A DNA stretch of 64,000 bases from Pseudoalteromonas shioyasakiensis. GTDB lineage: Bacteria > Pseudomonadota > Gammaproteobacteria > Enterobacterales > Alteromonadaceae. Both the position numbers and the translations under genes were made by a program. The notes beneath the pieces were generated by a model. The model was not told where the DNA came from, made no database searches, and saw only the letters and a program-made list of their open reading frames with translations. Numbering within the stretch: the first letter of the stretch is position 1; each line of letters starts with the position of its first letter. Location: contig CP058414.1 in the NCBI GenBank assembly GCA_013391845.1, positions 62,001-126,000 on the forward strand, given 5' to 3'. Below, one piece after another: positions 1 to 8,652 of the stretch.

Positions 1-631
1 GTGGGATCAGCTTTTCAGGAAAATGAAACGGGCCATAGTTATTCGAGCAGTTGGTAACAACGACAGGTAAACCATAAGTGCGGTGCCACGCTCTCACTAA
101 ATGATCAGAGCTTGCTTTACTGGCAGAATAAGGGCTACTAGGCGCATACGATGTTTGCTCTGTAAATAAAGGCAAACCTGAGCTATTTTCTACATCATCT
201 GGATGAGGTAAATCACCATAAACTTCATCTGTCGAAATATGGTGAAATCTAAAGGTTTGTTGCTTATTGGTATCTAAGCTTGCCCAATAACCTCGTGCTG
301 CGTCAAGTAGGGTATATGTACCAACAATATTTGTTTGAATAAATTGGCCAGGCCCATCAATTGAACGATCAACATGCGATTCTGCAGCTAGGTGCATTAT
401 AATATCAGGCTGATATGATTGGAAAAGTGAGTCGACAGTTGCACGATCACAAATGTCACCTTGAATGAAGGTATAACGTTCGTTATTTTCTACGCTTTTA
501 AGTGACTGTAAATTTCCAGCATATGTGAGCTTATCTAGGTTTATAACTTTATGCGCTGTTTCGTTTATTAAAAAACGTACCACGGCACTTCCAATAAACC
601 CTGCACCACCTGTTACTATAATCGTTTTCAT
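1..631 (-). CDS. rfbB: dTDP-glucose 4,6-dehydratase, 3' end outside window
   Basis: The frame reads leftwards from the ATG at 629-631 and is still open at base 1, giving about 210 residues of a family usually near 350. It starts with the Rossmann NAD-binding motif GGAGFIG (residues 8-14). It has [11 protein letters not shown], the catalytic STDEVYGD (Thr-Asp-Glu) and the YSASKASSD YxxxK motif of extended short-chain dehydrogenases. RfbB/RffG converts dTDP-glucose to dTDP-4-keto-6-deoxyglucose in the cytoplasm. This supplies the keto sugar that the aminotransferase at 5552-6655 would use. It lies 64 bp downstream of the asparagine-synthase-like gene and is probably the next gene of the same leftward operon. 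Confident as a family call; whether the product feeds amino sugars or rhamnose as well cannot be told. Confidence 0.93.
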   Translation of the reverse strand, partial: MKTIIVTGGAGFIGSAVVRFLINETAHKVINLDKLTYAGNLQSLKSVENNERYTFIQGDICDRATVDSLFQSYQPDIIMHLAAESHVDRSIDGPGQFIQTNIVGTYTLLDAARGYWASLDTNKQQTFRFHHISTDEVYGDLPHPDDVENSSGLPLFTEQTSYAPSSPYSASKASSDHLVRAWHRTYGLPVVVTNCSNNYGPFHFPEKLIP

Positions 632-695
632 CCACACCCTTTTTAACTAAATTAATTAGCTTTTCAACAGCAGCGAATTATCGCAAATATACAGC

Positions 696-2474
696 CTATT
701 TGCTATAACCTGCAGATTTTTTGCCGCTTTCTAACTGTTCTAAATACAATTCTAACGTTAATAAACTGCCTATTTTTTCAGGGCGAATTGAGTCGTCCAT
801 TGCAAAGAACTTGGATAGAATTTTATTAACTTGGTCATTGCCAATTAATGTTGCGACTCGGCTATTTGGCATACATAACATATCTGTAAGATACTGCTTA
901 AATTGCGTTTCTCTGAGCCAAGTGTCGTAGGCTACATAGTGTCTCTTAGGGGCAATTGAGCGATATAGCTTGCGTGCCACTCTTTCAAACAAAGAACCTT
1001 TTATTAGCTTTACTAATTGTTGCTTAACTGGATTTACCTTTGGCTCAACTTGATTTTCGGTCAATGAAATTGGTTTTCCTGTTTGTTGCCAAGGGATCGC
1101 TGCAAAATAGTCAGGATAATAACGTAACAACATTGCGTGGTATAACTTACCATTACGTCTAAAGCTTTCTGGTAGAGAATAAAGAAACTCAACCAAATCG
1201 TTATCCATAAACGGTTTAAGGTTATGTAACTGATGACTCAATAAATCACTTCCAGCGCCAATAAAGCGTACTCCGCGATTATAGATAAGCACTGGATCAT
1301 CATTTTCATGTGTAAAGTAGTCATGATCAATGTTTGCATGTTGAACATGCTTAGTGTAGCGAGTTGCAATTCTTTTCTGCTTTGAGATTGTTGCTTGCGA
1401 CTCAGGGAATAAATAGCTCCCGCCAAAAGTCACATCACCTAAATAACCATTGAGTAAATAATTAGACTCTTGCGCAATCAACTCTACAGAGCTAAGTGCA
1501 TGCATGTGTAAAATATTCTTTAAGCCATCAGTCAACCAAACACCACGTTCTCTGCCAGAGAACCAATTGCTTTGATCAATTGCAACCAACTGGTTAGATA
1601 CCCCTGCGAAATCTGCCACTTGTTTGGCTATAACGGCGTCATCACAGCTTGGTTCACCAAAGGTAAATGTTTTAATTTCGCCTTTATAATGCTGCTTGGC
1701 TCCTGCTAGTAAAACTCTAGAGTCAAGGCCTCCGCTTAGCGTGATCGCTAATTTAGGCTGTTTTACCACACTCATACATCGAGCCATACTAGCATCAAAA
1801 AGCTGATAAGATTTATCAACAGCCTCATCAAACGAGATGTCATTTAGTGGTTTAATCTCTGACCATTGCCAATAGAGTTGCTGCTGATAGTGTTCTGCTT
1901 GGGTATTAATAGTGACTAATGTTGCCGCTGGCACACGTCGTATATTCTTAAATAAAGTTTGCTCACCAAGCATGTGCCCTACATCAACATAGGTATCTAA
2001 AGCCGACTGATCGATCTCTTGTGTGTAGTCTGGGTGCAGTAGTATGGCTTTTGGCTCACTTGCAAACCCTTTTATACGATCACCTTCAACCCATAGGTAA
2101 AGTGGTTTAATACCGAAGCGATCTGTTGCCAAATGAAGTGCTTGTGTTTGTTTATCATATACCGAAAAAACAAAGTAACCATTTAAGCCATGACAAAACT
2201 CAAGTAGGTTATCAATTAGGTACTGCTCGCAAAGATTCTGTAGCGCATCTTCAGTTTTACAGTCATTACCATTGATTGAAAAGATATCGCCCCAAATAGT
2301 GACGTGCAAACGATCATCGCTATATTCGTAGCACGCTATATGCTCAACATTTTTAAGCATGTGCTGATAGTGCTGCGAAACAAAATAACTATGTTTATCG
2401 CCTGCTACATTCGCAAAGCAATCATGATCTTCTGCTACTTGGTCTGGGCTAATAAAACCGATCATACCGGGCAT
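696..2474 (-). CDS. Asparagine synthase-like protein lacking the N-terminal nucleophile
   Basis: 592 residues with class II glutamine amidotransferase-like and asparagine-synthase domains. The synthase half has the PPi-loop SGGLDS at residues 247-252, and the amidotransferase half has RFGIKPLY near 119-126. In AsnB the protein begins Met-Cys-Gly and the exposed Cys2 is the glutaminase nucleophile. Here it begins Met-Pro-Gly (ATG CCC GGT), so glutamine hydrolysis by the normal mechanism should be impossible. It may use free ammonia or have another role. AsnB-like genes occur in polysaccharide clusters, where they are thought to amidate sugar carboxylates. The start lies one base past the flippase stop (2476-2478), indicating coupling. 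Family is clear; substrate unknown. Confidence 0.85.
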   Translation of the reverse strand: MPGMIGFISPDQVAEDHDCFANVAGDKHSYFVSQHYQHMLKNVEHIACYEYSDDRLHVTIWGDIFSINGNDCKTEDALQNLCEQYLIDNLLEFCHGLNGYFVFSVYDKQTQALHLATDRFGIKPLYLWVEGDRIKGFASEPKAILLHPDYTQEIDQSALDTYVDVGHMLGEQTLFKNIRRVPAATLVTINTQAEHYQQQLYWQWSEIKPLNDISFDEAVDKSYQLFDASMARCMSVVKQPKLAITLSGGLDSRVLLAGAKQHYKGEIKTFTFGEPSCDDAVIAKQVADFAGVSNQLVAIDQSNWFSGRERGVWLTDGLKNILHMHALSSVELIAQESNYLLNGYLGDVTFGGSYLFPESQATISKQKRIATRYTKHVQHANIDHDYFTHENDDPVLIYNRGVRFIGAGSDLLSHQLHNLKPFMDNDLVEFLYSLPESFRRNGKLYHAMLLRYYPDYFAAIPWQQTGKPISLTENQVEPKVNPVKQQLVKLIKGSLFERVARKLYRSIAPKRHYVAYDTWLRETQFKQYLTDMLCMPNSRVATLIGNDQVNKILSKFFAMDDSIRPEKIGSLLTLELYLEQLESGKKSAGYSK

Positions 2475-2475
2475 A

Positions 2476-3894
2476 CTAAGAACCTCGAATAAAACTGTAA
2501 AACTTGAGTAGTTGCGGTGTAATTGCGATTAAGTAACCTACACAAATAAGCACAAACAAATATACTGGAGCTAATATTAATAATGGCTGTATAAGTAATA
2601 ACAACAAGGCTGCTATCGCAAAAAATGCTATGCATGCTGGCCCGAGTGCGGCAGCAAACTGGAAAAAAGACAAACCACTAATAGGCTTAATAAGAAGTTT
2701 CCAGTGCAGTAAAAATAATAAAACCTGTAACGCAACCAGCGCTTGCACCATTACCGTAATACCTTCATTAATTGAAAGTACGATAACTAAGGGACGCACA
2801 ATTGTTACTGCAATATTCCACCAAAAACCACGTTTTACTTCACCACTAGCACGCAACAGCACACCGATAGGGTTCATCATAGATATGATAAGCATATATA
2901 AGCCAAGCCAACGAAGAAGCTCAGCATGTTCCAGCCACTCATTTCCATAAGCCATTCCTAAAATAAACTCAGGGAATAGAGCAACTAAAGAGTACAAAGG
3001 TATATTGATTAAGCTAAGTAGCCTAATCACCATGCCATATAAAATAGCTAAGCTATGCGTTTCTTTATGTTTAACAATAAGCGGGAAGGCCACTTTATTT
3101 ACCACTGGATTAATCAATTGTAATGCAGGTCTAAATACAAGGGCTTTAACGTAAGCATAAATACCAAGAACTTCTGGCCCTAGTAATTTACCGATCAGCA
3201 ACTGATCAAGCTGGGCACTTATAAAGTTTACGAAGCTCTCACCTGTTTGATATAGACCATACTTAATTGGTGCGATAATGCTGTTTAAACTTAACTTGCT
3301 AAACCCAGGCCTTAAAAGAGGGAAGCCAACTAAAAAGCAGGTACTTAAAAGCAGAGCATTCAGCAATTGAGAAAACACAACTGACTCTAATCTCAAATCA
3401 ACTGCTAACAATATAATTAATGCTATAAAACTTGCCACACTGGCGAATACTTCAATTTTGGCAATACTATTAAAGTGCATTTTTTGCTGTAACAAGGCTA
3501 ACTGCTGCTGCCCTAAACTGCGAATAAAAAATACCGGAGACAAATAACATAACAACAAAGACAGTTGTGGCATGTTAAAGAAAGACGCAGTAGGCACAGC
3601 CATCATAAGCACTAGCAAAGAAATAACGATACCTAAAATTACATTGACTAGGTATAACTGGTTGAGTTGTGATTTTTCTAACTGTTTATGGAATATCAAG
3701 GCGTTTGAAATGCCTGCATCGCCAAAGATTTGGGCAAACCCTACCACCAACTGTATAATTGCCAGTACACCGAGCTCTGCTGGCGTTAAGAACCTAGCAA
3801 GTACAACTAGCTGCGCTAACTGAAGGCCACCTTTAATAAGTGTGGCAGAGGCAGTCCAAGATACGCCAGATACAGCATCACGTGCGACACTCAT
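2476..3894 (-). CDS. wzx: Polysaccharide repeat-unit flippase (Wzx-like, MOP superfamily)
   Basis: 472 residues, almost entirely hydrophobic helices (about 12-14 membrane segments), with the N-terminal SGVSWTASATLIKGGLQLAQ-type start and the ARFLTPAELGV motif typical of the polysaccharide-synthesis branch of the MOP exporters. Such proteins flip undecaprenyl-PP-linked oligosaccharide units across the inner membrane. It lies between the GT56 glycosyltransferase (6 bp upstream) and the asparagine-synthase-like gene, inside one tightly packed leftward operon, which supports a Wzy-dependent O-antigen or exopolysaccharide pathway. No polymerase is visible in the window. The exact subfamily (Wzx versus WzxC/colanic-type) cannot be fixed by eye. 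Confidence 0.85.
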   Translation of the reverse strand: MSVARDAVSGVSWTASATLIKGGLQLAQLVVLARFLTPAELGVLAIIQLVVGFAQIFGDAGISNALIFHKQLEKSQLNQLYLVNVILGIVISLLVLMMAVPTASFFNMPQLSLLLCYLSPVFFIRSLGQQQLALLQQKMHFNSIAKIEVFASVASFIALIILLAVDLRLESVVFSQLLNALLLSTCFLVGFPLLRPGFSKLSLNSIIAPIKYGLYQTGESFVNFISAQLDQLLIGKLLGPEVLGIYAYVKALVFRPALQLINPVVNKVAFPLIVKHKETHSLAILYGMVIRLLSLINIPLYSLVALFPEFILGMAYGNEWLEHAELLRWLGLYMLIISMMNPIGVLLRASGEVKRGFWWNIAVTIVRPLVIVLSINEGITVMVQALVALQVLLFLLHWKLLIKPISGLSFFQFAAALGPACIAFFAIAALLLLLIQPLLILAPVYLFVLICVGYLIAITPQLLKFYSFIRGS

Positions 3895-3900
3895 ACTAAT

Positions 3901-4947
3901 TTATCCATGGAGCTGCTCTAACATATTGCGCCATTTAGGTGCTAATGCTTGCTCAGTAAAATGTTGGTTCATCAAGTCAGGGTTACGGTTATTATCTTTG
4001 CTAATTAAATTATTTAGCTCTGAATAACTCATGCTGGCTACTTCATCAGTTTTGTAAATTTCAAAGCCAAGCTCAGTTAAGTAGTTATAACTAGATGTGT
4101 CTGAAAGCAAAAACATGGGTTTACCCATTAATAACATGGCATATGCAACATATAACCCTTGTTGACGATGTTGAGCGAACACCGTTAAATGCACATCATT
4201 TAGTAATTTATCGTAGTCTTGCTTGTTAAGCATTTCAGTGATAGCAATAAATTTATCACCAAATAGTGTCGTTGCATGTTTAACCACTTCATCAATGTAA
4301 CTTTGCTCACCACCATAATTAAGTGGCATGATAATTTCGATATTTTCATTGGCCAAATGAGCAAGCTTGTTTAAAGCGTCAATATGGTTATTACTCGCTG
4401 ATGCCGAATTACCTACGAGTATTTTAAGTGGTTTTTCAGACGTTAATTGCTCGCGGTCTTGTTCAACTTTCATCCCGATGAGTGGATATGGCAGCACTTT
4501 AACATTTCGCTTAAATAATACGTGTTGAGCAAGTTTTGCATCACCTTTATTTAAAGCAAATACTTGCTTATATCGGTTAATCACTAATGCATGTAAAACA
4601 TGGACGACACGTTCTTTTATGGTGCGCTTCGGCCTTGTATGACGATAGAGCTCAGCCCCCCAAAGTACACAACTACAGCGTTTTGTGACCGAACTAAGCA
4701 AGAGTTTTTTCCAAACATGCATGTCAAAAGAGCCGTGAAATACTATTTGGTCTTCTTTAGCTGTACTCTCAAGCAAAGCAAAAAGCTCTGCATTATTCTT
4801 ATAATTTACAAAGTTTGGAATCGATTCGGGTGTTTTAACCCAAAACAATTGTTCAGCGTCAGGTCTACATTGTTGTTCAAAAAATTGTTGCATCGGTTTA
4901 TAGTGATGCGGCGTATCAGCAAAGATATGGATTATACGTTTTGTCAT
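3901..4947 (-). CDS. GT56 family 4-acetamido-4,6-dideoxyhexose transferase-like
   Basis: 348 residues resembling WecF (TDP-Fuc4NAc:lipid II Fuc4NAc transferase, GT56). Family-like traits are the start IIHIFADTPHHYKP, the conserved LVGNSASASNNHIDAL near residue 190, the MPLNYGGEQSYIDEV segment, and FAQHRQQGLYV in the C-terminal half. WecF transfers a dTDP-4-acetamido sugar onto a lipid-linked intermediate at the inner face of the inner membrane. The neighbouring RfbB, aminotransferase and acetyltransferase are the genes needed to make such a donor, so context and family agree. It is not part of an enterobacterial common antigen locus here, so acceptor and sugar stereochemistry are open. Overlaps nothing; 5 bp separate it from the acetyltransferase. 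Confidence 0.78.
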   Translation of the reverse strand: MTKRIIHIFADTPHHYKPMQQFFEQQCRPDAEQLFWVKTPESIPNFVNYKNNAELFALLESTAKEDQIVFHGSFDMHVWKKLLLSSVTKRCSCVLWGAELYRHTRPKRTIKERVVHVLHALVINRYKQVFALNKGDAKLAQHVLFKRNVKVLPYPLIGMKVEQDREQLTSEKPLKILVGNSASASNNHIDALNKLAHLANENIEIIMPLNYGGEQSYIDEVVKHATTLFGDKFIAITEMLNKQDYDKLLNDVHLTVFAQHRQQGLYVAYAMLLMGKPMFLLSDTSSYNYLTELGFEIYKTDEVASMSYSELNNLISKDNNRNPDLMNQHFTEQALAPKWRNMLEQLHG

Positions 4948-4952
4948 ATCGA

Positions 4953-5525
4953 TTATTTAGTTTGGTAGGCTGCTAGGAAAGATTTTTCATGCGCAAGTAA
5001 GCCATCTTCTCGCGCTTTAATATATTTTGCAGGCTGACCTGCGTAAATCCCCCAAGCAGCTAAAGAACGATTCACCATAGTTAATGCGCCAACAGCAACA
5101 CCTTGCTCTAACGTAACACCTGGTAAAATAACACTGCCACTTCCAACAATTACATGCTTAGCTAGTGTTACAGGGGCATGTTCAACGTTAGTAAACTCAC
5201 TATCAATAGTCGGGTTAGTTAAAAAAGCCCCTGAATAATCATCACTGCTTGAGTAGATAGCAACCCTTGAAGAAATATTACAAAAATCGGCCAATTGAAT
5301 ATGCCCAGCGCCAATAAGGCAGCTGTATACGGCAAGATGAATATGACTGCCTAATGTAATACCGCCCTCTCCAGCAGAGAGAACACAAAAATCATCGATG
5401 CGGACGTTGTCGCCTATAGAGATTCTTGAAGCACCGTAAATAGACGCTTTTTTTGATATTTTTACGTTCTCACCGAGTTTTGAAAGACCCAGGCTGAGTA
5501 ATTCATCTCGCGTATAAATTGCCAT
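4953..5525 (-). CDS. Left-handed beta-helix (hexapeptide) acetyltransferase
   Basis: 190 residues with repeated hexapeptide turns (for example ISIGDNVRIDDFCVL, HIQLADFCNISSRV, VIVGSGSVILPGV) and the C-terminal GIYAGQPAKYIKAR that closes the coenzyme-A pocket in WbbJ/maltose-acetyltransferase-like enzymes. It would transfer an acetyl group from acetyl-CoA to a sugar. Beside a DegT aminotransferase and GT56 transferase, N-acetylation of a dTDP-4-amino-4,6-dideoxyhexose is the likeliest job; O-acetylation of the polymer is the alternative. It follows the aminotransferase by 26 bp in the same direction. Confidence 0.82.
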   Translation of the reverse strand: MAIYTRDELLSLGLSKLGENVKISKKASIYGASRISIGDNVRIDDFCVLSAGEGGITLGSHIHLAVYSCLIGAGHIQLADFCNISSRVAIYSSSDDYSGAFLTNPTIDSEFTNVEHAPVTLAKHVIVGSGSVILPGVTLEQGVAVGALTMVNRSLAAWGIYAGQPAKYIKAREDGLLAHEKSFLAAYQTK

Positions 5526-5551
5526 CTAGCTTCCTATTAAATGGGTGTATA

Positions 5552-6655
5552 TCAACAACTGCTTTCAAGTGCTGAAATTAAACTACTGCAAATCTGTTCA
5601 ACGCCTTCTAATGTCAAATCAGTAAACATAGGTAAACATAAAATTCGTAAACTTAACTCATTACCATGTGGCGTGCTGCCCTGCATTCCATAAGCAGGGA
5701 CTGTAGATAAGCTCGGATAAAAATAGCGTCTTGTTTGAATACCTTGTTCGAGCAACTTAGTCTGTACTTGTAACAATTGTTGTTCACTTTTAAGGACTAC
5801 AGGCATATATGCACCATTATTTACACCTTGAGGGTGCCAAGCCTGTAAACTCAATAGGCCTTGCTCTGCAGTCGCTTTTAAAAGTAGATGGTAATGAGTA
5901 ACAAGGTCACGCCTTTTCTGGGTTATCTCAGTAACATGCTCGAATACAGATAACCCCATAGCAGCGTGCATTTCGCTCATTTTAGCATTAATACCAACCA
6001 GTTCTGGGTATAGTTTTGCATCAAAACCAAAGTTAATTAATTGCTTTGCTTTTAAATAATCAGATTCATGCTTAAAGATGATGGCACCGCCTTCCACGCT
6101 ATGGAACAACTTTGTAGCGTGTAGGCTTAACGTTGCTACATCACCATGATCAAGCACCGTTTTCCCATCAATATCGCTCGCAAAAGCATGAGCAGCATCA
6201 TATATAACTTTTAAGTTATATTCTTTTGCTTTGTTCTCTATCGCCTCTACATCGCATGGGTTACCAAAAACATGCACAGCTAAAACCGCTGTCGCACTAT
6301 TAAGCTGTGAATGCGTTGCTTTATTAATATCTAAATTATAAGTACGTGGGTCTATATCAATAAACTCGGGGGTAATACCCGCAAACTTGAGAGAACTTGC
6401 TGTTGCAGCAAATGAGAAAGGTGTGGTTAATACCGTTCCTTTAGTATCTAATGCAGCAAATGCGACTTGCAATGCTAATGTGCCGTTAGCAACCAATAGT
6501 AAATATTCAACACCTAAATATTCTGCTAGTTGTTGCTCAAATTGCTGCAAACACGGGCCATTATTTGTTAACCAGCAGCGTTCAAATACACCATCAATTT
6601 GCGCTTTGTACGCGTCGATTGAAGGCAAAAACGGTTTTACTATTGGATACTTCAC
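5552..6655 (-). CDS. DegT/DnrJ/EryC1 sugar nucleotide aminotransferase
   Basis: 367 residues of the PLP-dependent sugar aminotransferase family. Seen are the LVANGTLALQ phosphate-binding motif near residue 54, the DAAHA aspartate motif at 153, and Lys182 in LHATKLFHS as the expected PLP Schiff-base lysine. Family members such as VioA, WecE/RffA and FdtB aminate dTDP-keto-6-deoxyhexoses with glutamate as donor. With rfbB and a GT56 transferase in the operon and no 3,4-ketoisomerase visible, C4 amination (giving Qui4N or Fuc4N) is the simplest reading. It is the first gene of the leftward cluster; the 180 bp upstream up to the terminator at 6836 must hold the promoter. Confidence 0.85.
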   Translation of the reverse strand: MKYPIVKPFLPSIDAYKAQIDGVFERCWLTNNGPCLQQFEQQLAEYLGVEYLLLVANGTLALQVAFAALDTKGTVLTTPFSFAATASSLKFAGITPEFIDIDPRTYNLDINKATHSQLNSATAVLAVHVFGNPCDVEAIENKAKEYNLKVIYDAAHAFASDIDGKTVLDHGDVATLSLHATKLFHSVEGGAIIFKHESDYLKAKQLINFGFDAKLYPELVGINAKMSEMHAAMGLSVFEHVTEITQKRRDLVTHYHLLLKATAEQGLLSLQAWHPQGVNNGAYMPVVLKSEQQLLQVQTKLLEQGIQTRRYFYPSLSTVPAYGMQGSTPHGNELSLRILCLPMFTDLTLEGVEQICSSLISALESSC

Positions 6656-6835
6656 TCATCATGCTCACAAAACAAAAACAGTGTCGAAGTGTAGCAAACA
6701 ACGATTACAGGGGCTAGCGGAGAAAGGAATTTTTGATTAATAGCAATCCGCAATAATACTTAACCTTTTTAGGGATAAAACCTGTCGCCTCCTAGATTAA
6801 CAATTTCTCATTTAGAGCAAGTAAACGTTATACAT

Positions 6836-6865
6836 AAAAAAAGCGAGCCAAGGGCTCGCTTTTTT
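6836..6865 (-). terminator. Rho-independent terminator of the secreted-protein gene
   Basis: Stem GCGAGCC / GGCTCGC (6843-6849 and 6853-6859) with a 3-base loop, flanked by an A-run on the left and a T-run on the right. It therefore ends transcription leaving the gene at 6898-8217, and could also work from the other side. It separates that gene from the sugar cluster downstream. Confidence 0.85.
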
Positions 6866-6897
6866 AAAACCATAGCTGGTTATGTACTAAATACTTA

Positions 6898-8217
6898 TTA
6901 GTAAGTTAATACACGGTCAGCTGAAGCTTTGTGGTAGTAAACACCTTTAACACCGATGTTGCTAGATGGAGCATTAACAACTACGTTTACGTGTGCGTTA
7001 CCAGTGATGCCTGACTCTTTAGCAAATGCAGCAACTTCTAGGCTGATGTTTGTTACAGAGTTAGCAGCAGCCATTTGAGTAAGCTCTTTAGTGTAAGTTT
7101 TACCTTCAGCTTTAAGAGTTACAGTGATTGCACCTTCAACAGAACCACGGTTAGCAACAGTGATTGACTGAGCGTACTCAGAACCGAAAGGCATAAGCTC
7201 GATGTCGTCAGTTGAACCATCAAGAGACCAAGAACCAGCAGAAGCTGTAGCTAAAGCAACTGTAGTAGATGCATCAGCAACTGTTGAATCAATAGTGAAT
7301 GATTGTGGAGCTTTAAGTACTGAACCACCATTCGCTTGACCGATTACTTTGAAAGTTAAAGTTGAAGAAGCAGCAGGAAGAGTTGTATCTTTAACTGTTA
7401 ACTCGTTTAAACCAGTATTGATTGAGAATGAAGCTGAAGTGAAACCAGTTGTAGTGATTGCGTTAGCAAGCTCAGCTGGCTCAACAGTACCGTCTTCGTC
7501 ACCACCGTTTGCTTTAAGATCGTAGTCAGCTAGGTAAGAGAAATCACCTTTAATTACGTGAGTTTCTTTAGTGAAAGTAAGTGCATCAACAGCTGATGTA
7601 TCGTTAGTAGCAGCAAGAGTTAACTCGTCCGCTAGTGCTGAAGTACCAGTGAATTGTGCACGGCCTTTACCAGTAGAAACTTCACCATCTAACTTAGTGA
7701 TTTTGTAAGAAAGCTGGTTTACAAATTGACCAAGCTCAACTGCTTTAGCTGCATCATAGTTACCGATTAACGGGTTAACTGAGATTGCATTTGTAGCAAC
7801 TGTGATTTTTTGTTTGTTTGAAGGTGTGCCTGAAACTAGACGGAAACCTGCAACTGTAATAGTGTTTGCTTTAGCGTGGTCAGCTTGAGAAACACGTAGA
7901 CGTAAAGTATTTGCGTCTGAGTAATCAACAAAATCAAACTGTGAAGAACCAGCGCTTACAGTGATTGTTGGAGTTACTGTAGTGTCAAAAGTTGCACCAG
8001 TTACTTTAACGATTAAAAGGTCATTAGTAATGTAGTCACTGCCTGGAGTTAGAACTACAGAGCCAAGGTCAGCAGCATCGATTTTACCAGCATTAGCTGT
8101 TGTAGCATTACCTTCGATTGAGATGTTTTTTGAACCACCAGTTACAGCGATAGAACCAGCGTTAGCAACACCAGCAACACCAGTAAGAGCTAGTGCTAAT
8201 AGAGTTTTTTTGAACAT
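6898..8217 (-). CDS. Secreted beta-rich protein, candidate S-layer subunit (Slr4-like)
   Basis: 439 residues with a classic Sec signal peptide (MFKKTLLALALTGVAGVANA, cleavage before GS). The mature chain is rich in Thr, Ala, Ser, Val and Gly, with no cysteine and essentially one tryptophan, typical of exported acidic beta-sandwich and S-layer proteins. There is no lipobox, LPXTG or beta-barrel C-terminal Phe. The gene has its own consensus-like promoter, a long leader, a GGAG ribosome site 8 bases before the ATG, a strong terminator, and codons that look like those of a highly expressed gene. It stands at the end of a T2SS operon, so it is likely that system's substrate. Pseudoalteromonas species are known to have an S-layer protein called Slr4; similarity in size and composition suggests this family, but I cannot align it. 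Confidence 0.6.
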   Translation of the reverse strand: MFKKTLLALALTGVAGVANAGSIAVTGGSKNISIEGNATTANAGKIDAADLGSVVLTPGSDYITNDLLIVKVTGATFDTTVTPTITVSAGSSQFDFVDYSDANTLRLRVSQADHAKANTITVAGFRLVSGTPSNKQKITVATNAISVNPLIGNYDAAKAVELGQFVNQLSYKITKLDGEVSTGKGRAQFTGTSALADELTLAATNDTSAVDALTFTKETHVIKGDFSYLADYDLKANGGDEDGTVEPAELANAITTTGFTSASFSINTGLNELTVKDTTLPAASSTLTFKVIGQANGGSVLKAPQSFTIDSTVADASTTVALATASAGSWSLDGSTDDIELMPFGSEYAQSITVANRGSVEGAITVTLKAEGKTYTKELTQMAAANSVTNISLEVAAFAKESGITGNAHVNVVVNAPSSNIGVKGVYYHKASADRVLTY

Positions 8218-8652
8218 TATATATTCTCCAAAGTTTCATGAAACAGGAACGTTCATTGTTCCTTTTTTTTTAGTTTTGAATGACCATGCACTATAGGCCG
8301 TCACCTAAGTGACTACTAGTCAGATTCAGAATTAGTCTAATGAATGTTAGTTTATTGTCAAGTAATTAACAGTCGTTACACTAACAAATTTATATTACAG
8401 TTTTATGGATTCTATGTACACCTTTTAAAAACCTTAATTTTCAGAAGCTTAAATATAATGTAAATTTTTAAGTTAAAAAAAAAGTCTTTCGTTACAATTG
8501 TTTACACAAGCTGTTTTGGGTGTTTTTTGTACTATATTGTATTATGCTAATTATGCTGTGTTTTATTTACATCAATTAATGAACATTTCAAGCGACTAAA
8601 TTTTTGAACAATACAGTTTTAGTACTTTCAGTCGATTTAATTACCAATCTAA
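8218..8652 (-). other. Long promoter and leader region of the secreted-protein gene
   Basis: 435 bp without a gene, very AT-rich, with several A and T runs (for example near 8466-8485). It lies between the T2SS secretin stop and the secreted-protein start. It contains the promoter described at 8334-8361 and an untranslated leader of about 110 bases. The leader has two small inverted repeats: GGAAC/GTTCC (about 8248-8266) and a GTCAC/GTGAC pair (8299-8313). Leader hairpins of this kind often stabilise very abundant mRNAs, but that is inference. No terminator for the T2SS operon is obvious, so read-through into this gene is possible. Confidence 0.5.
8334..8361 (-). promoter_or_regulatory. Sigma-70 promoter of the secreted-protein gene
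   Basis: On the minus strand TTGACA (8361-8356) is followed after 16 bases by TAGACT (8339-8334). The -35 element is a perfect consensus and the -10 keeps the key first A-containing positions. Transcription would start near 8327, about 110 bases before the ATG at 8217. Confidence 0.6.
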
